DNA from: Oceanospirillaceae bacterium
Lineage (GTDB): Bacteria; Pseudomonadota; Gammaproteobacteria; Pseudomonadales; Balneatricaceae
Direction of reading: 5' to 3'
Length of the DNA stretch: 64,000 nucleotides
Assembly (NCBI GenBank): GCA_018647765.1
Contig: JABGSN010000063.1
Coordinates: forward strand, 33,646 to 97,645
Made by a program: the position numbers and the translations under genes. Under the pieces are notes generated by a model. That model ran no database searches, was not told the DNA's origin, and was given only the letters and a program-made list of their open reading frames with translations. Below, piece after piece: positions 47,778 to 56,440 of this stretch (position 1 is the stretch's first letter; each line of letters starts with the position of its first letter).

Positions 47778-47949
47778 GTTTGATGTCTCCGTCGGGGTTT
47801 AATCCGTTGTTTTCGTCGGCGAAGGGTAAGTTTGCAGCTTCGTTAAAGCCCTTTGTTCGTTTAGGGCTAAGCACCCAGATGAACAGGCCAATAAAGGTCA
47901 CTAACATCAATACCACAATGTAAGGTCCGTAGGTATCGTAAGTCATCAT
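47770..47949 (-). CDS. ccoQ: cbb3 oxidase small subunit CcoQ
   Basis: 59 residues (starts [10 protein letters not shown]), found by translating the gap between ccoP and ccoO. One membrane helix (about 10-28, IVVLMLVTFIGLFIWVLS), then the conserved KRTKGFNEAANLPFAD and an acidic tail. CcoQ stabilises or protects the oxidase. The ATG overlaps the ccoO stop by one base and the end overlaps ccoP by eight. Confidence 0.92.
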   Translation of the reverse strand: MMTYDTYGPYIVVLMLVTFIGLFIWVLSPKRTKGFNEAANLPFADENNGLNPDGDIKHD

Positions 47950-48560
47950 TAGCGCCTGTTTGACATGACAGTGCCTAATTGCTGTAGGTATGCAATCAAG
48001 GCCTGAATTTCTGGCTTGCCGTCAACGTCTGCCGCAGAAGATGCAATGGCTTCGTCAGTGAAGGGCACGCCTACACTACGCAAAGCGAGCATTTTCTTGG
48101 GTGTGATTTCGCCGTCAACTTTATCGCTAAACAACCATGGGTAGGATGGCATGATTGATTCAGGCACAACGTCTCGTGGGTTGTATAAGTGCGCACGATG
48201 CCAGTCATCAGAGTAGCGGCCGCCTACTCGGGCAAGGTCTGGACCCGTACGCTTAGAGCCCCAAAGGAACGGGTGGTCGTAGACAAATTCTCCAGCCACT
48301 GAATAATGACCATAACGCTCGGTTTCGGCGCGGAACGGGCGAATTTGTTGGGTATGGCAAACGTGACAACCTTCGCGCATATAAATGTCGCGGCCTTCAA
48401 GTTGCAATGCTGTTAAAGGCTTAAGGCCTTCCACCGGCACAGTGGTTTGTTTTTGGAAGAATAACGGTACAATTTCAGCCAAACCACCGCCACTGATGAC
48501 GATGATGACTAAGATAACCATCAGACCTAGGTTCTTTTCAATAGTATCGTGTTTTAACAT
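47949..48560 (-). CDS. ccoO: cbb3 oxidase monoheme subunit CcoO
   Basis: 203 residues: an N-terminal membrane anchor (about 11-33), then one c-type heme site CHVCH (65-69) followed by TQQIRPF, and an axial Met probably in SIMPSYPW. It links CcoP to CcoN. It lies 12 bases after ccoN and is in the same transcript. Confidence 0.97.
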   Translation of the reverse strand: MLKHDTIEKNLGLMVILVIIVISGGGLAEIVPLFFQKQTTVPVEGLKPLTALQLEGRDIYMREGCHVCHTQQIRPFRAETERYGHYSVAGEFVYDHPFLWGSKRTGPDLARVGGRYSDDWHRAHLYNPRDVVPESIMPSYPWLFSDKVDGEITPKKMLALRSVGVPFTDEAIASSAADVDGKPEIQALIAYLQQLGTVMSNRR

Positions 48561-48572
48561 AATGGCAGTTCC

Positions 48573-49994
48573 TTATGCGGTAGGCGAGGTCAAAACAGGG
48601 GCGCGGCTGTCGCTACGCACTGTTTGCCATACGTTGTAGGCCATAATGCACATGCCCGTGAGGAAGAATGAACCACCAATAACGCGCACTAGATAACCCA
48701 TATGGCTAGCTTCTAAGGCTTCAACGAAGCTGTAAGTTAAGGTGCCGTCTTGGTTGACTGCACGCCACATTAGGCCTTGCAAAATACCGTTCACCCACAT
48801 GGCTGCAACATATAACACGGTACCAATGGTGGCTAACCAAAAGTGGGTGTTAATGAGCTTGATGCTGTACATCGATGCCTTGCCATACAGCTTAGGGATC
48901 ATGTGGTAAAGTGCGCCAATAGAGATCATGGCTACCCAACCTAAGGCACCGGAGTGCACGTGGCCAATGGTCCAGTCGGTATTGTGAGACAGGGCATTGA
49001 CTGTTTTGATGGCCATCATCGGTCCTTCGAAGGTGGCCATGCCGTAGAATGACAAAGACACCACTAAGAAACGTAAAATTGGGTCGGTGCGCAACTTATG
49101 CCACGCGCCCGATAACGTCATCATGCCGTTAATCATGCCGCCCCAAGAAGGCGCCAGTAGGATCAATGACATGACCATGGCCACAGATTGGGTCCAATCG
49201 GGTAGTGAAGAATAATGTAGGTGATGTCCGCCCGCCCACATGTAAGTGGCGATTAAGGCCCAAAAATGCACCACCGACAAACGATAGGAGTAAATAGGAC
49301 GTTCGGCTTGCTTAGGAACAAAGTAATACATCATGCCCAAGAAACCAGCAGTTAAGAAAAAGCCCACGGCATTGTGTCCATACCACCACTGAACCATAGC
49401 GTCTACGGTGCCGGCATAGACAGAGTATGACTTGAATAAAGTCACTGGCACAACGGCGCTGTTAACAATATGCAAAACCGCAACAGTAATAATAAAGGCC
49501 ATGTAGAACCAGTTACCTACATAGATGTGCGAGGTTTTACGTTTGGCGACGGTGCCAAGGAAAACAATGGCATAAGAGATCCATACCAAACCTAATAAAA
49601 TATCGATGGGCCACTCAAGCTCTGCGTATTCTTTAGTCGAGGTTAAACCCATAGGTAGAGTAATGGCCGCAGCCACAATCACCGCTTGCCAACCCCAAAA
49701 GGTAAACTTAACTAATGGCTCTGCAAATAGACGCACTTGGCAGGTACGTTGGACCACGTAATAAGACGTTGCAAACAACGCGCTGCCGCCAAAAGCAAAA
49801 ATTACGGCATTGGTGTGTAGCGGGCGCAAGCGACCAAAGCTTAACCAAGCGGTGTCAAAGTTAAGCGCAGGCCATACTAACTGGGCTGCGATAAAGACAC
49901 CAACAGACATGCCAATAATGCCCCAGATAACGGTCATAATGGCAAACTGACGCACGACCTTATAATTATAAGTGTCGGGAGAGGTTTCACTCAT
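48573..49994 (-). CDS. ccoN: cbb3 oxidase catalytic subunit CcoN
   Basis: 473 residues, 12 hydrophobic helices. Seen: heme-ligand His60 in [10 protein letters not shown], the copper ligand segment [13 protein letters not shown] with GHHLHY, and the heme pair region [12 protein letters not shown]. It reduces oxygen to water and pumps protons at very low oxygen. Two FNR/ANR-type boxes lie upstream. Confidence 0.97.
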   Translation of the reverse strand: MSETSPDTYNYKVVRQFAIMTVIWGIIGMSVGVFIAAQLVWPALNFDTAWLSFGRLRPLHTNAVIFAFGGSALFATSYYVVQRTCQVRLFAEPLVKFTFWGWQAVIVAAAITLPMGLTSTKEYAELEWPIDILLGLVWISYAIVFLGTVAKRKTSHIYVGNWFYMAFIITVAVLHIVNSAVVPVTLFKSYSVYAGTVDAMVQWWYGHNAVGFFLTAGFLGMMYYFVPKQAERPIYSYRLSVVHFWALIATYMWAGGHHLHYSSLPDWTQSVAMVMSLILLAPSWGGMINGMMTLSGAWHKLRTDPILRFLVVSLSFYGMATFEGPMMAIKTVNALSHNTDWTIGHVHSGALGWVAMISIGALYHMIPKLYGKASMYSIKLINTHFWLATIGTVLYVAAMWVNGILQGLMWRAVNQDGTLTYSFVEALEASHMGYLVRVIGGSFFLTGMCIMAYNVWQTVRSDSRAPVLTSPTA

Positions 49995-50120
49995 AGTATT
50001 TTCTCATTAAGTGCTAAAATTAGTCCCCAATTCGGGAGGCCGTATTATCCCGCAATTAGGCGGCGTATACAATTGCTGCATAACGAAGATTTCCGGTAAA
50101 ATCATGGCCATAGGCCCATG

Positions 50121-50134
50121 TTGATTATTATCAT
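50121..50134. promoter_or_regulatory. Second FNR/ANR-type box, ccoN side
   Basis: TTGAT-TATT-ATCAT, one base off the consensus. It lies between the predicted transcription start and ccoN. The corresponding -10 for a class II promoter here would be poor, so it may be a repressing or auxiliary site. Confidence 0.55.
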
Positions 50135-50148
50135 GGTTCTACTTTTTA

Positions 50149-50189
50149 ATTGTAGCAGGCTCGTAGCCTAGAACATTGATGCAAATCAA
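50149..50189 (-). promoter_or_regulatory. FNR/ANR-activated promoter of ccoNOQP
   Basis: A perfect FNR box, TTGAT-GCAA-ATCAA, sits at 50176-50189. On the minus strand TACAAT lies at 50154-50149, which puts the box about 41 bases before the expected start near 50141: the class II activator geometry. The leader to ccoN would be about 147 bases. The same box lies only 12 bases before the ATG of the divergent hydrolase. Confidence 0.82.
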
Positions 50190-50200
50190 GGTCAGATTTT

Positions 50201-50872
50201 ATGCACATTATTGAAACCCCCCGTGGCGATGTACAGCGACACGGCGAGGGCCCCGTGAGTGTAGTGCTTGCCCATGGTTCTGGCATTGGCATGGGGCATG
50301 AATTTATGCAAACTATGGCAGCGACCTTAGTAGCGAAAAATTTTAGTGTGTATTTGTTCGAGTTTGCGTATATGCAGCAGATACAAAAAACCGGCATCAA
50401 AAGGCCTCCACCGCCAGTGGCTCGGCTAGAGTTGGAGTATTTGCAACTGCTGCAAACGTTAAATTTGCAGGGGCCATACGTAATTGGTGGTAAATCCCTA
50501 GGCAGTCGCGTAGCCAGTTTGGTGGTTGAGCGTACCGATGCGTTAGCTTGGTTGGCCTTAGGTTATCCTTTTCATCCACAAAAAAAGCCCGACCGGTTAC
50601 GCGTTGAGCACCTTTTAGCGAGTGCCAAACCCGGGCTTGTTGTGCAAGGCACGCGTGATTCCCTTGGCAGTTATGACGAAGTGTTAGGTTACTCATTGCC
50701 CGCCCATATTGACTTGCAGTGGTTGGCGCACATGGACCACAGCTTTAAGCCTTATAAAGCATCACCTTATAGTTTACCGCAAGCGATCGAACAGTCTGCC
50801 GTTTGGATTGAGCAATGGTGCCAGAACAGGCTAAAATGTAGCTTCATAGAAGTCCCATCGGACGAGAGTTAA
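50201..50872 (+). CDS. KANL3/Tex30-like alpha/beta-hydrolase
   Basis: 223 residues with [14 protein letters not shown] (the HG oxyanion loop), a nucleophile elbow [10 protein letters not shown] with Ser in [24 protein letters not shown] with the acid, and a late HMDHSF with the base His. This is the dienelactone-hydrolase-like KANL3/Tex30 fold; substrate unknown. tusA starts 5 bases later. The FNR box just before its ATG may affect it. Confidence 0.82.
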   Translation: MHIIETPRGDVQRHGEGPVSVVLAHGSGIGMGHEFMQTMAATLVAKNFSVYLFEFAYMQQIQKTGIKRPPPPVARLELEYLQLLQTLNLQGPYVIGGKSLGSRVASLVVERTDALAWLALGYPFHPQKKPDRLRVEHLLASAKPGLVVQGTRDSLGSYDEVLGYSLPAHIDLQWLAHMDHSFKPYKASPYSLPQAIEQSAVWIEQWCQNRLKCSFIEVPSDES

Positions 50873-50877
50873 CTTTC

Positions 50878-51120
50878 ATGCACACTTCACCCAACATCGA
50901 TAAAGTATTAGACACCTGCGGTTTGTTTTGCCCAGAGCCGGTGATGATGCTACACAGCACCTTTCGAGACATCAAAGCCGGTGATTTAGTGCAGGTACTC
51001 GCTACGGATCCATCCACCACTCGAGACATTCCCAAGTTTTGTTTGTTCTTGGGGCATGAGTTGGTGGAGCAGAGCGAAACCAACGCCCAGTATCAGTACC
51101 TGATCCGTAAAGGCAGTTAA
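50878..51120 (+). CDS. tusA: TusA-family sulfur-carrier protein
   Basis: 80 residues, the TusA size, with Cys18 in the active [12 protein letters not shown] motif and an extra Cys14 at DTCGLFC. TusA relays persulfide sulfur, chiefly for 2-thiouridine of tRNA wobble bases. It follows the hydrolase gene at 5 bases. The second cysteine is seen in some relatives. Confidence 0.9.
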   Translation: MHTSPNIDKVLDTCGLFCPEPVMMLHSTFRDIKAGDLVQVLATDPSTTRDIPKFCLFLGHELVEQSETNAQYQYLIRKGS

Positions 51121-51127
51121 GGCTAAG

Positions 51128-51829
51128 CTATAAGTCGGACTTAAGTTGATCTAACACGGCTAAAGTTTGCGCATCATGTTGTTTGATGTTAATGGCCACC
51201 CGGTATTGGAAAAAATTGACAAAATCTGGGGCATCACTACAGGCTTGTAAGCAGTCATCGCCGATTAATACGGGCCACTGTTGAACCTTGTCTTGGTTAA
51301 TCATCAAGGCTTTAATGCTGCCGTCACTAAATAAACGCCAGCTAAACACCTCAACCATAGTGAAACTGTCGAAGTTATCGCTGGTAAATACGGCATGACT
51401 GCCGCACGTGTCTGGTAATTCCTGCACTACAAAAATGTTGTCGTCGGTTTCGAAGTCAAAATAATCCGCCGCGGTGATCAATTCAACACACTTATGTTCG
51501 GGCACCTGAGGTAGGATTTGATCTAGACCTGGATCAAAATAACCTTGAAAGAAACCCCTGTTGGGGCAATTTAGGTCTGGGCAAGGAATAAGTTCGTCAA
51601 ACCATGGGATCATACCCGCAAACGAACCATCATCGAGCAAGGCCCAAAACAGAATGTTGATACAAAATAACTCTTGGCCTGCTGTTGGGTGGCCTTGGAC
51701 GTTGGAGTAGAGCACTTCAAAACCATCAAGTTCTGGTGCGAGGCGCACCACCGATGGTCGGCTGTTAGCATTGTGTTGTTGGCCGCTAAATAGGTCGATA
51801 ACCTTGGCCTTGGGGGCTGCAGTGGACAT
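51128..51829 (-). CDS. Unknown protein with an internal sequence duplication
   Basis: 233 residues, no signal or membrane helix. Two parts share a motif: INILFWALLDDGS (57-69) and VEVFSWRLFSDGS (159-171), 102 residues apart with Trp62/Trp164 and DGS lined up. Seven cysteines (56, 83, 88, 114, 142, 193, 197), among them CPDLNC. I do not recognise the family. Its frame is stable and its codon use fits its neighbours, so it is likely real. Confidence 0.6.
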   Translation of the reverse strand: MSTAAPKAKVIDLFSGQQHNANSRPSVVRLAPELDGFEVLYSNVQGHPTAGQELFCINILFWALLDDGSFAGMIPWFDELIPCPDLNCPNRGFFQGYFDPGLDQILPQVPEHKCVELITAADYFDFETDDNIFVVQELPDTCGSHAVFTSDNFDSFTMVEVFSWRLFSDGSIKALMINQDKVQQWPVLIGDDCLQACSDAPDFVNFFQYRVAINIKQHDAQTLAVLDQLKSDL

Positions 51830-52052
51830 ATTAACATCCTCTAAGAAAACCGATTATGACGAAAAATTAGTACGACAATGTTTACCTTAGGTGCGATCAG
51901 TATAGGCAGGGTAGGTGTGTTTCTGCAAGTCAGGACTCAAGTTTAATGTAAAAGCTTGAAAAATATGGCCCTGCGCGCAATCAATAGGTACAATGCTCGA
52001 CGCAACTGTAAACACTCAATTGTAAGTCGCTAAGAATTTTGAAGGATAGACT

Positions 52053-52862
52053 ATGACCACATTCATGCCAGTGCAGCCTGTGGATCCAGAACTGATTGAC
52101 CAGCTTTCAAAGCGTATTGAACATCAACAAAGGCTATTGACTGCTGCACAACGTCAAGTGAAAGCTCTAAGGCAAGAGTTTCACCAGTTAAAGCAACAAC
52201 AGGCCCTAAAACAAATACCAACTGACGATATTATGACTAGCACCAGTGAAGAAGTGACCCTCTCAAACCCACAGATAGAGCCTGAGGCAACGCCAACAGC
52301 AGCCCCAGCCCCGTCGGATGACAGTGCTGACAGTAGTGCTAGCAAAGAGCTGAGTGCAGCTGATCGAAAAAAAGCCAAGAGTAGAGCCGCTAATCGCGCT
52401 GCGGTAGAGCTTCTTTGTGAGACTTACCCGAAAACCTTTGCCTTTGCCAAACCACGACCGTTAAAGGTTGGTATTCAAGAAGAGTTGGTGGCCGACGGTA
52501 AGCTGAGTCAAACTAAAATTAAGCGAGGCCTTGCTAGCTACGTGCGTGCGTTTGGGTATTTGAAGTCGCAAACAGAAGGCGCTCCGCGTGTTAATTTGTT
52601 GGGAGAGCCAGATGGCGCTGTCACCGCAGATGAGGCGGCCCATGCGTTGACTAAGTTGCCTGCACCGCGTAAGCCAAGTAAACCACGCGCAGACACTAAA
52701 AAGCGACCTGCTCGTGCTAACAACAAGCCTAAGCAGCAGCCCGCCAAAGCCGGTAAGCAGCAAGTTAAGGTTGAAAAGGCGCTGAGCCCGTTTGATGGGC
52801 TTAACGACGGCCAACGCATGGCGAGTAAGCTGGACTTGTTAATGACTAAGCATAAGTCGTGA
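52053..52862 (+). CDS. ProQ/FinO-domain RNA-binding protein with coiled coil
   Basis: 269 residues. Coiled-coil N-terminus (13-65, Gln/Lys rich), an acidic Ala/Ser/Pro linker, then a ProQ/FinO domain with ELLCETYPKTFAF, PLKVGIQEEL and KIKRGLASYVRAFGYL, and a basic Lys/Pro-rich C-terminal arm. The domain binds structured RNA. Unlike E. coli ProQ the RNA domain is central, not N-terminal. GAAGGA ribosome site. Function inferred only. Confidence 0.85.
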   Translation: MTTFMPVQPVDPELIDQLSKRIEHQQRLLTAAQRQVKALRQEFHQLKQQQALKQIPTDDIMTSTSEEVTLSNPQIEPEATPTAAPAPSDDSADSSASKELSAADRKKAKSRAANRAAVELLCETYPKTFAFAKPRPLKVGIQEELVADGKLSQTKIKRGLASYVRAFGYLKSQTEGAPRVNLLGEPDGAVTADEAAHALTKLPAPRKPSKPRADTKKRPARANNKPKQQPAKAGKQQVKVEKALSPFDGLNDGQRMASKLDLLMTKHKS

Positions 52863-52880
52863 ATGACAAATGATAGCACT

Positions 52881-52910
52881 AAAAAAACCGAGCTAAGCTC
52901 GGTTTTTTTA
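52881..52910. terminator. Two-way terminator between the ProQ-like gene and trxA
   Basis: Arms ACCGAGC and GCTCGGT around a 3-base loop, with seven A before and a T-run after, so it works on both strands, ending both genes. Confidence 0.88.
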
Positions 52911-52932
52911 TGCCTAACAATAACCTAACGGA

Positions 52933-53259
52933 TTAGGTGTTGTCGGAGATGAAGGCTAACAAATCAGATTTGGCTAAGGCGCCAACTTTAGTGCCAGCAA
53001 CTTCGCCTTTGTTAAACAACATCAGGGTAGGGATGCCGCGTACACCGTAGCGAGCCGCAATTTCGCTGTTTTCGTCAACGTTGATTTTGCAGACCTTAAC
53101 GCTGCCGTCAAATTCTGCTGCAACGTCTTCAAGAATGGGTGCAATCATTTTGCATGGGCCACACCAAGGCGCCCAAAAGTCTAACAATACAGGTACATCG
53201 GCATTGGCTACATCTAGGTCAAAAGTGGCGTCGGTAACGGCGTGGGTAAGTTCGCTCAT
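52933..53259 (-). CDS. trxA: Thioredoxin 1
   Basis: 108 residues, exactly the classic size. [14 protein letters not shown] holds the CGPC redox pair, followed by KINVDEN and GIPTLMLF with cis-Pro. It is the main cytosolic disulfide reductase. It lies 76 bases after the MATE gene, long enough for its own promoter. Confidence 0.97.
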   Translation of the reverse strand: MSELTHAVTDATFDLDVANADVPVLLDFWAPWCGPCKMIAPILEDVAAEFDGSVKVCKINVDENSEIAARYGVRGIPTLMLFNKGEVAGTKVGALAKSDLLAFISDNT

Positions 53260-53335
53260 AGTCTTCTCGTGAGTTAGTTTTGATGGTGGTCATCATACGT
53301 GATTTTAACAACATCTTATATGGTGTTGGTTTGGC

Positions 53336-54721
53336 TTAATTCAACTGTGGTAATGGTTTTAATAACACGCGTAATAAGCGCGCACTCAAGAGCACTGCAG
53401 CCACACTTAAACCAAAAATAATGCCAATCCAAAATCCGGCCGCATCCATTGCTGGGTACAACCAGTCGGTCATTGCCAGCACGTAGCCTAATGGCAAACC
53501 GATGAGCCAGTAGGAGATAAAAATTAACACTAGGGGCTTAGCGGTATCTTTAAAACCACGCAGGGCTCCGTTGGCGGCAATTTGTAAGGCGTCAGAAAAT
53601 TGAAACAAGGCGGCGAAAATAAATAAGCTGACCGCGATGTCGGCGACTAACGGATCTGCGGTATAGACTGCGGCTAGGGCCCCTGGTAACGCTAGCATCA
53701 TTAAGCAGGTAAGAGTGGCAAGGCCCACTGCTAGGCCATAACCGACCACCACGGAACGCTTTACCTGTTGTGGCAGGTTGCCGCCTATGCCGTGTCCCAC
53801 ACGTATGGTGAGGGCCATACCGACACTTAGAGGCAGCATGAAGCACATGCTGGCAAAATTTAAAACCAGCTGGTGGGCAGCAACAATATCGGCCCCCAAG
53901 GGTGCCAGTAATAAGGCTATAATCGCAAACATAGTGGATTCGATGAAGATGGAAAAGCCAATGGGCAAGCCCACTTTTAATATGTTGCGCTGTACCGCAA
54001 ATTGAGGCCAATGTAGTTGAGTGAACATAGCACACTGGTGATATGCGGGTTTAGCGTATACGTAGATGGCCATACCGACAACGCTGGCCCACATACTGAT
54101 GGTTGTGGCCCAGCCGCAGCCTTCGCCACCCATCTCGGGCAGGCCCAGCTTGCCATAAATAAAGATGTAATTTAACGGAATGTTAATAACAAGCCCTAGC
54201 AGGCTGAAATACATCATCGGTTTGGTAATGCCGAGGCCTTCACTGAAACTGCGTAAGCTTTGCATAATGGCCACTGCCGGTAAGCTTAGCGCCGCCGCAT
54301 GGAGATAGCTTAAACCTATGCCCTTTATCGGATCACGAATATCGAGCCAGTCAAATAAGGGGTCTAGGGCATAGAGTAGGCCTACGGCCAAACAACTTAA
54401 AATGGCACCTAACCATAACGATTGCTGCACAAACGGGCCGATGGCGGAGAGCTTTTTAGCACCGAACAGCTGCGAAACCGTAGGTGTGGTGGCCATAATA
54501 ATGCCCATCATGAGGATAAGCACAGGAAACAACATGCTCGAACCTACAGCCACCGCGGCTAAATCGGCAGAGCTATAGCGGCCGGCCATAATGGTATCAA
54601 CAAAACTGGCGCTCATGTGTAGCGCTTCAGCTATAAGGATCGGGGTGCCTAGGCGGACAACTTGGCGTAGCTCGTGGCCCATGGCTGATGTATTAAAAGT
54701 GTGGCTGGAAAACGTGTTCAT
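53336..54721 (-). CDS. MATE family multidrug efflux protein (NorM-like)
   Basis: 461 residues, 12 hydrophobic helices. Seen: IAEALHMSASFVDTIMAGRYSSADLAAVAVG, the MATE helix 1-2 pattern, and its second-half repeat near SIFIESTMFAIIALLLAPLG. It exports cationic drugs with Na+ or H+. The start could also be Met14 (54682). Divergent from epmC. Confidence 0.9.
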   Translation of the reverse strand: MNTFSSHTFNTSAMGHELRQVVRLGTPILIAEALHMSASFVDTIMAGRYSSADLAAVAVGSSMLFPVLILMMGIIMATTPTVSQLFGAKKLSAIGPFVQQSLWLGAILSCLAVGLLYALDPLFDWLDIRDPIKGIGLSYLHAAALSLPAVAIMQSLRSFSEGLGITKPMMYFSLLGLVINIPLNYIFIYGKLGLPEMGGEGCGWATTISMWASVVGMAIYVYAKPAYHQCAMFTQLHWPQFAVQRNILKVGLPIGFSIFIESTMFAIIALLLAPLGADIVAAHQLVLNFASMCFMLPLSVGMALTIRVGHGIGGNLPQQVKRSVVVGYGLAVGLATLTCLMMLALPGALAAVYTADPLVADIAVSLFIFAALFQFSDALQIAANGALRGFKDTAKPLVLIFISYWLIGLPLGYVLAMTDWLYPAMDAAGFWIGIIFGLSVAAVLLSARLLRVLLKPLPQLN

Positions 54722-54797
54722 GAATATTTAATCAGCTAAGGTGCTCTAAAATTGGGCTATAATAGCTGCTTTACTCATTGGCGGCCATGGTTTAATA

Positions 54798-55352
54798 ATG
54801 CAGCTTCAAACCCAGCTCATACACGTGTTTAACGGATTGTTTGCGCAAACTTATAATACCCGCTTGGTGTGTGCTTTAGCGGACGGCAGAATGGGTGCCC
54901 AAGACGAACCGGTTTATGAACCGGCTAACAGTCAGCGTAGTTATCATCAAGTGGTGTTCGCCCATGGCTATTTTGCCAGCGCCTTACATGAGATGGCCCA
55001 TTGGTGTGTGGCGGGTACGGAACGGCGTCTGTTGCTCGATTTTGGCTATTGGTACCGGCCCGATGGGCGGACTCAAAGCCAGCAAGCCGAGTTTGAACAG
55101 GCCGAAGTCAAACCTCAAGCCCTAGAGTGGTTGTTTAGTATGGCCTGTGGCCGTGTATTTATTGCCAGCGCCGACAATTTGTCCGGAGAAGCCAGCGATG
55201 ACCTTGCCTTTAGGCTTGCGGTATCGGCACAGGCACGCTCCTATGTAGAGCAAGGCTTGCCGATACGAGCGGCCCAGTTGGTAGTGCAGTTGACTACAGT
55301 TTTTGGTGGTCAAGTCGATATTGAGCAGCTGTATTGGCCCGAAGAAATTTAG
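54798..55352 (+). CDS. epmC: Elongation factor P hydroxylase EpmC
   Basis: 184 residues. HEMAHW (64-69), an HExxH iron-type motif, preceded by VVFAHGYFASAL and followed by ERRLLLDFGYWY. It hydroxylates the beta-lysyl-lysine of EF-P. The acceptor enzymes are not in this window. A TATAAT (54758-54763) lies upstream. Confidence 0.9.
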   Translation: MQLQTQLIHVFNGLFAQTYNTRLVCALADGRMGAQDEPVYEPANSQRSYHQVVFAHGYFASALHEMAHWCVAGTERRLLLDFGYWYRPDGRTQSQQAEFEQAEVKPQALEWLFSMACGRVFIASADNLSGEASDDLAFRLAVSAQARSYVEQGLPIRAAQLVVQLTTVFGGQVDIEQLYWPEEI

Positions 55353-55353
55353 G

Positions 55354-55965
55354 CTACATGTGTTGTTTGAGTAACTTAACGATGTCGTCCACCGAGGTGC
55401 CGTGCGCCAAGGTGGTAATCAATTTACCTTGGGTGTCGATCACATAAATCCGAGACGTGTGGTCTACGGTATAGCCTAGAGCTGAGTTCTCTAGTGGGAT
55501 GTGACGGTAATATGCACCGTATTGTTGCACCAAGTTATCAAGGTGTTCAAGGCTCCCTGTGAGGCCTAACATCCGCGGATGAAAGTAGGCGCTGTAGGCG
55601 GCTAAATTCTCTAAAGTGTCTCGTGCAGGGTCGACGCTAACAAATAAGGGTTGGATTTTTTGTTCGAGTTCTGGGCCTAGTTCATGCATGCTCGAAGTGA
55701 TGCTGGAAAGTGCGGTTGGGCACACATCTGGGCAGGAGGTAAAACCAAAATACATGAGTACCAACTGGCCCTTAAAGTCTGTTAGCGCAACCTCGCCTTG
55801 CTGGCTGTTGAGGGTAAAGTTTCCCCCTAAGTTGGCATACCCATTGCTGGATTGTTGATCCTCACTCCAAGGCGCCCACTGGGCCAGCATAAGGCCACCG
55901 GTAAACAGTCCAATCAGCACTAAAACATAAACAAGTTTAGCGCCGTTGTTGGGTAATAAGTTCAT
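55354..55965 (-). CDS. SCO1/SenC family copper protein
   Basis: 203 residues: a membrane anchor at about 10-30, then a thioredoxin-like domain with CPDVC (Cys78, Cys82) and His169 in YTVDHTSRIYV, the copper ligands. It supports copper delivery to cytochrome oxidases and faces the periplasm. The 148-residue gene starts 27 bases before it on the same strand. Confidence 0.93.
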   Translation of the reverse strand: MNLLPNNGAKLVYVLVLIGLFTGGLMLAQWAPWSEDQQSSNGYANLGGNFTLNSQQGEVALTDFKGQLVLMYFGFTSCPDVCPTALSSITSSMHELGPELEQKIQPLFVSVDPARDTLENLAAYSAYFHPRMLGLTGSLEHLDNLVQQYGAYYRHIPLENSALGYTVDHTSRIYVIDTQGKLITTLAHGTSVDDIVKLLKQHM

Positions 55966-55992
55966 ATGCGATTGATCTCTGGGTGGGCCGCG

Positions 55993-56439
55993 TTAATGGG
56001 CAGGGCTGCTAAAAAAGAATGTTTGGTTCTGGTGGGTGCTGGTTTCACCTTGGTTGATGTCCAAGCGCCATATCATGGTTTGGCTTTCCACGCAGTTTGG
56101 TAAGCTGGTTATGGCCTGTAATTGGCCTTGCTGAATGCGTTTAAAGTTAACATTAAACTGCCCCATATACATAGTTTCACCGCTGATTCGGCCGCTCAAT
56201 TGGATCCCAGCGGCACCCACTAAATCGATTTCTATTAACTCAATCTCAGTATGATTTAATGATTGTTGGGAGCTTTTAGTCACGTGTAATTGCAGTTCTT
56301 CATCTGCGCCATTGCACCAGGTTAAACTTGCATCGCAGGCGTTCGCCAGCGCCTGTATGGGCTGCCGACTCAGCCCCAACCATACGCCGATGCTTAAAAC
56401 TAACAGGCCAATAACCACTGCGCGTGGTATTGAGTTCAA
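55993..56439 (-). CDS. Uncharacterised membrane-anchored protein next to sco
   Basis: 148 residues from a TTG start with a GAGG six bases upstream, right after pheA. One N-terminal helix (about 7-24) and a periplasmic domain with three cysteines (35, 42 and 115). I do not recognise it. Its position between pheA and sco suggests a link to oxidase or copper handling, unproven. Confidence 0.6.
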   Translation of the reverse strand: MNSIPRAVVIGLLVLSIGVWLGLSRQPIQALANACDASLTWCNGADEELQLHVTKSSQQSLNHTEIELIEIDLVGAAGIQLSGRISGETMYMGQFNVNFKRIQQGQLQAITSLPNCVESQTMIWRLDINQGETSTHQNQTFFFSSPAH

Positions 56440-56440
56440 G

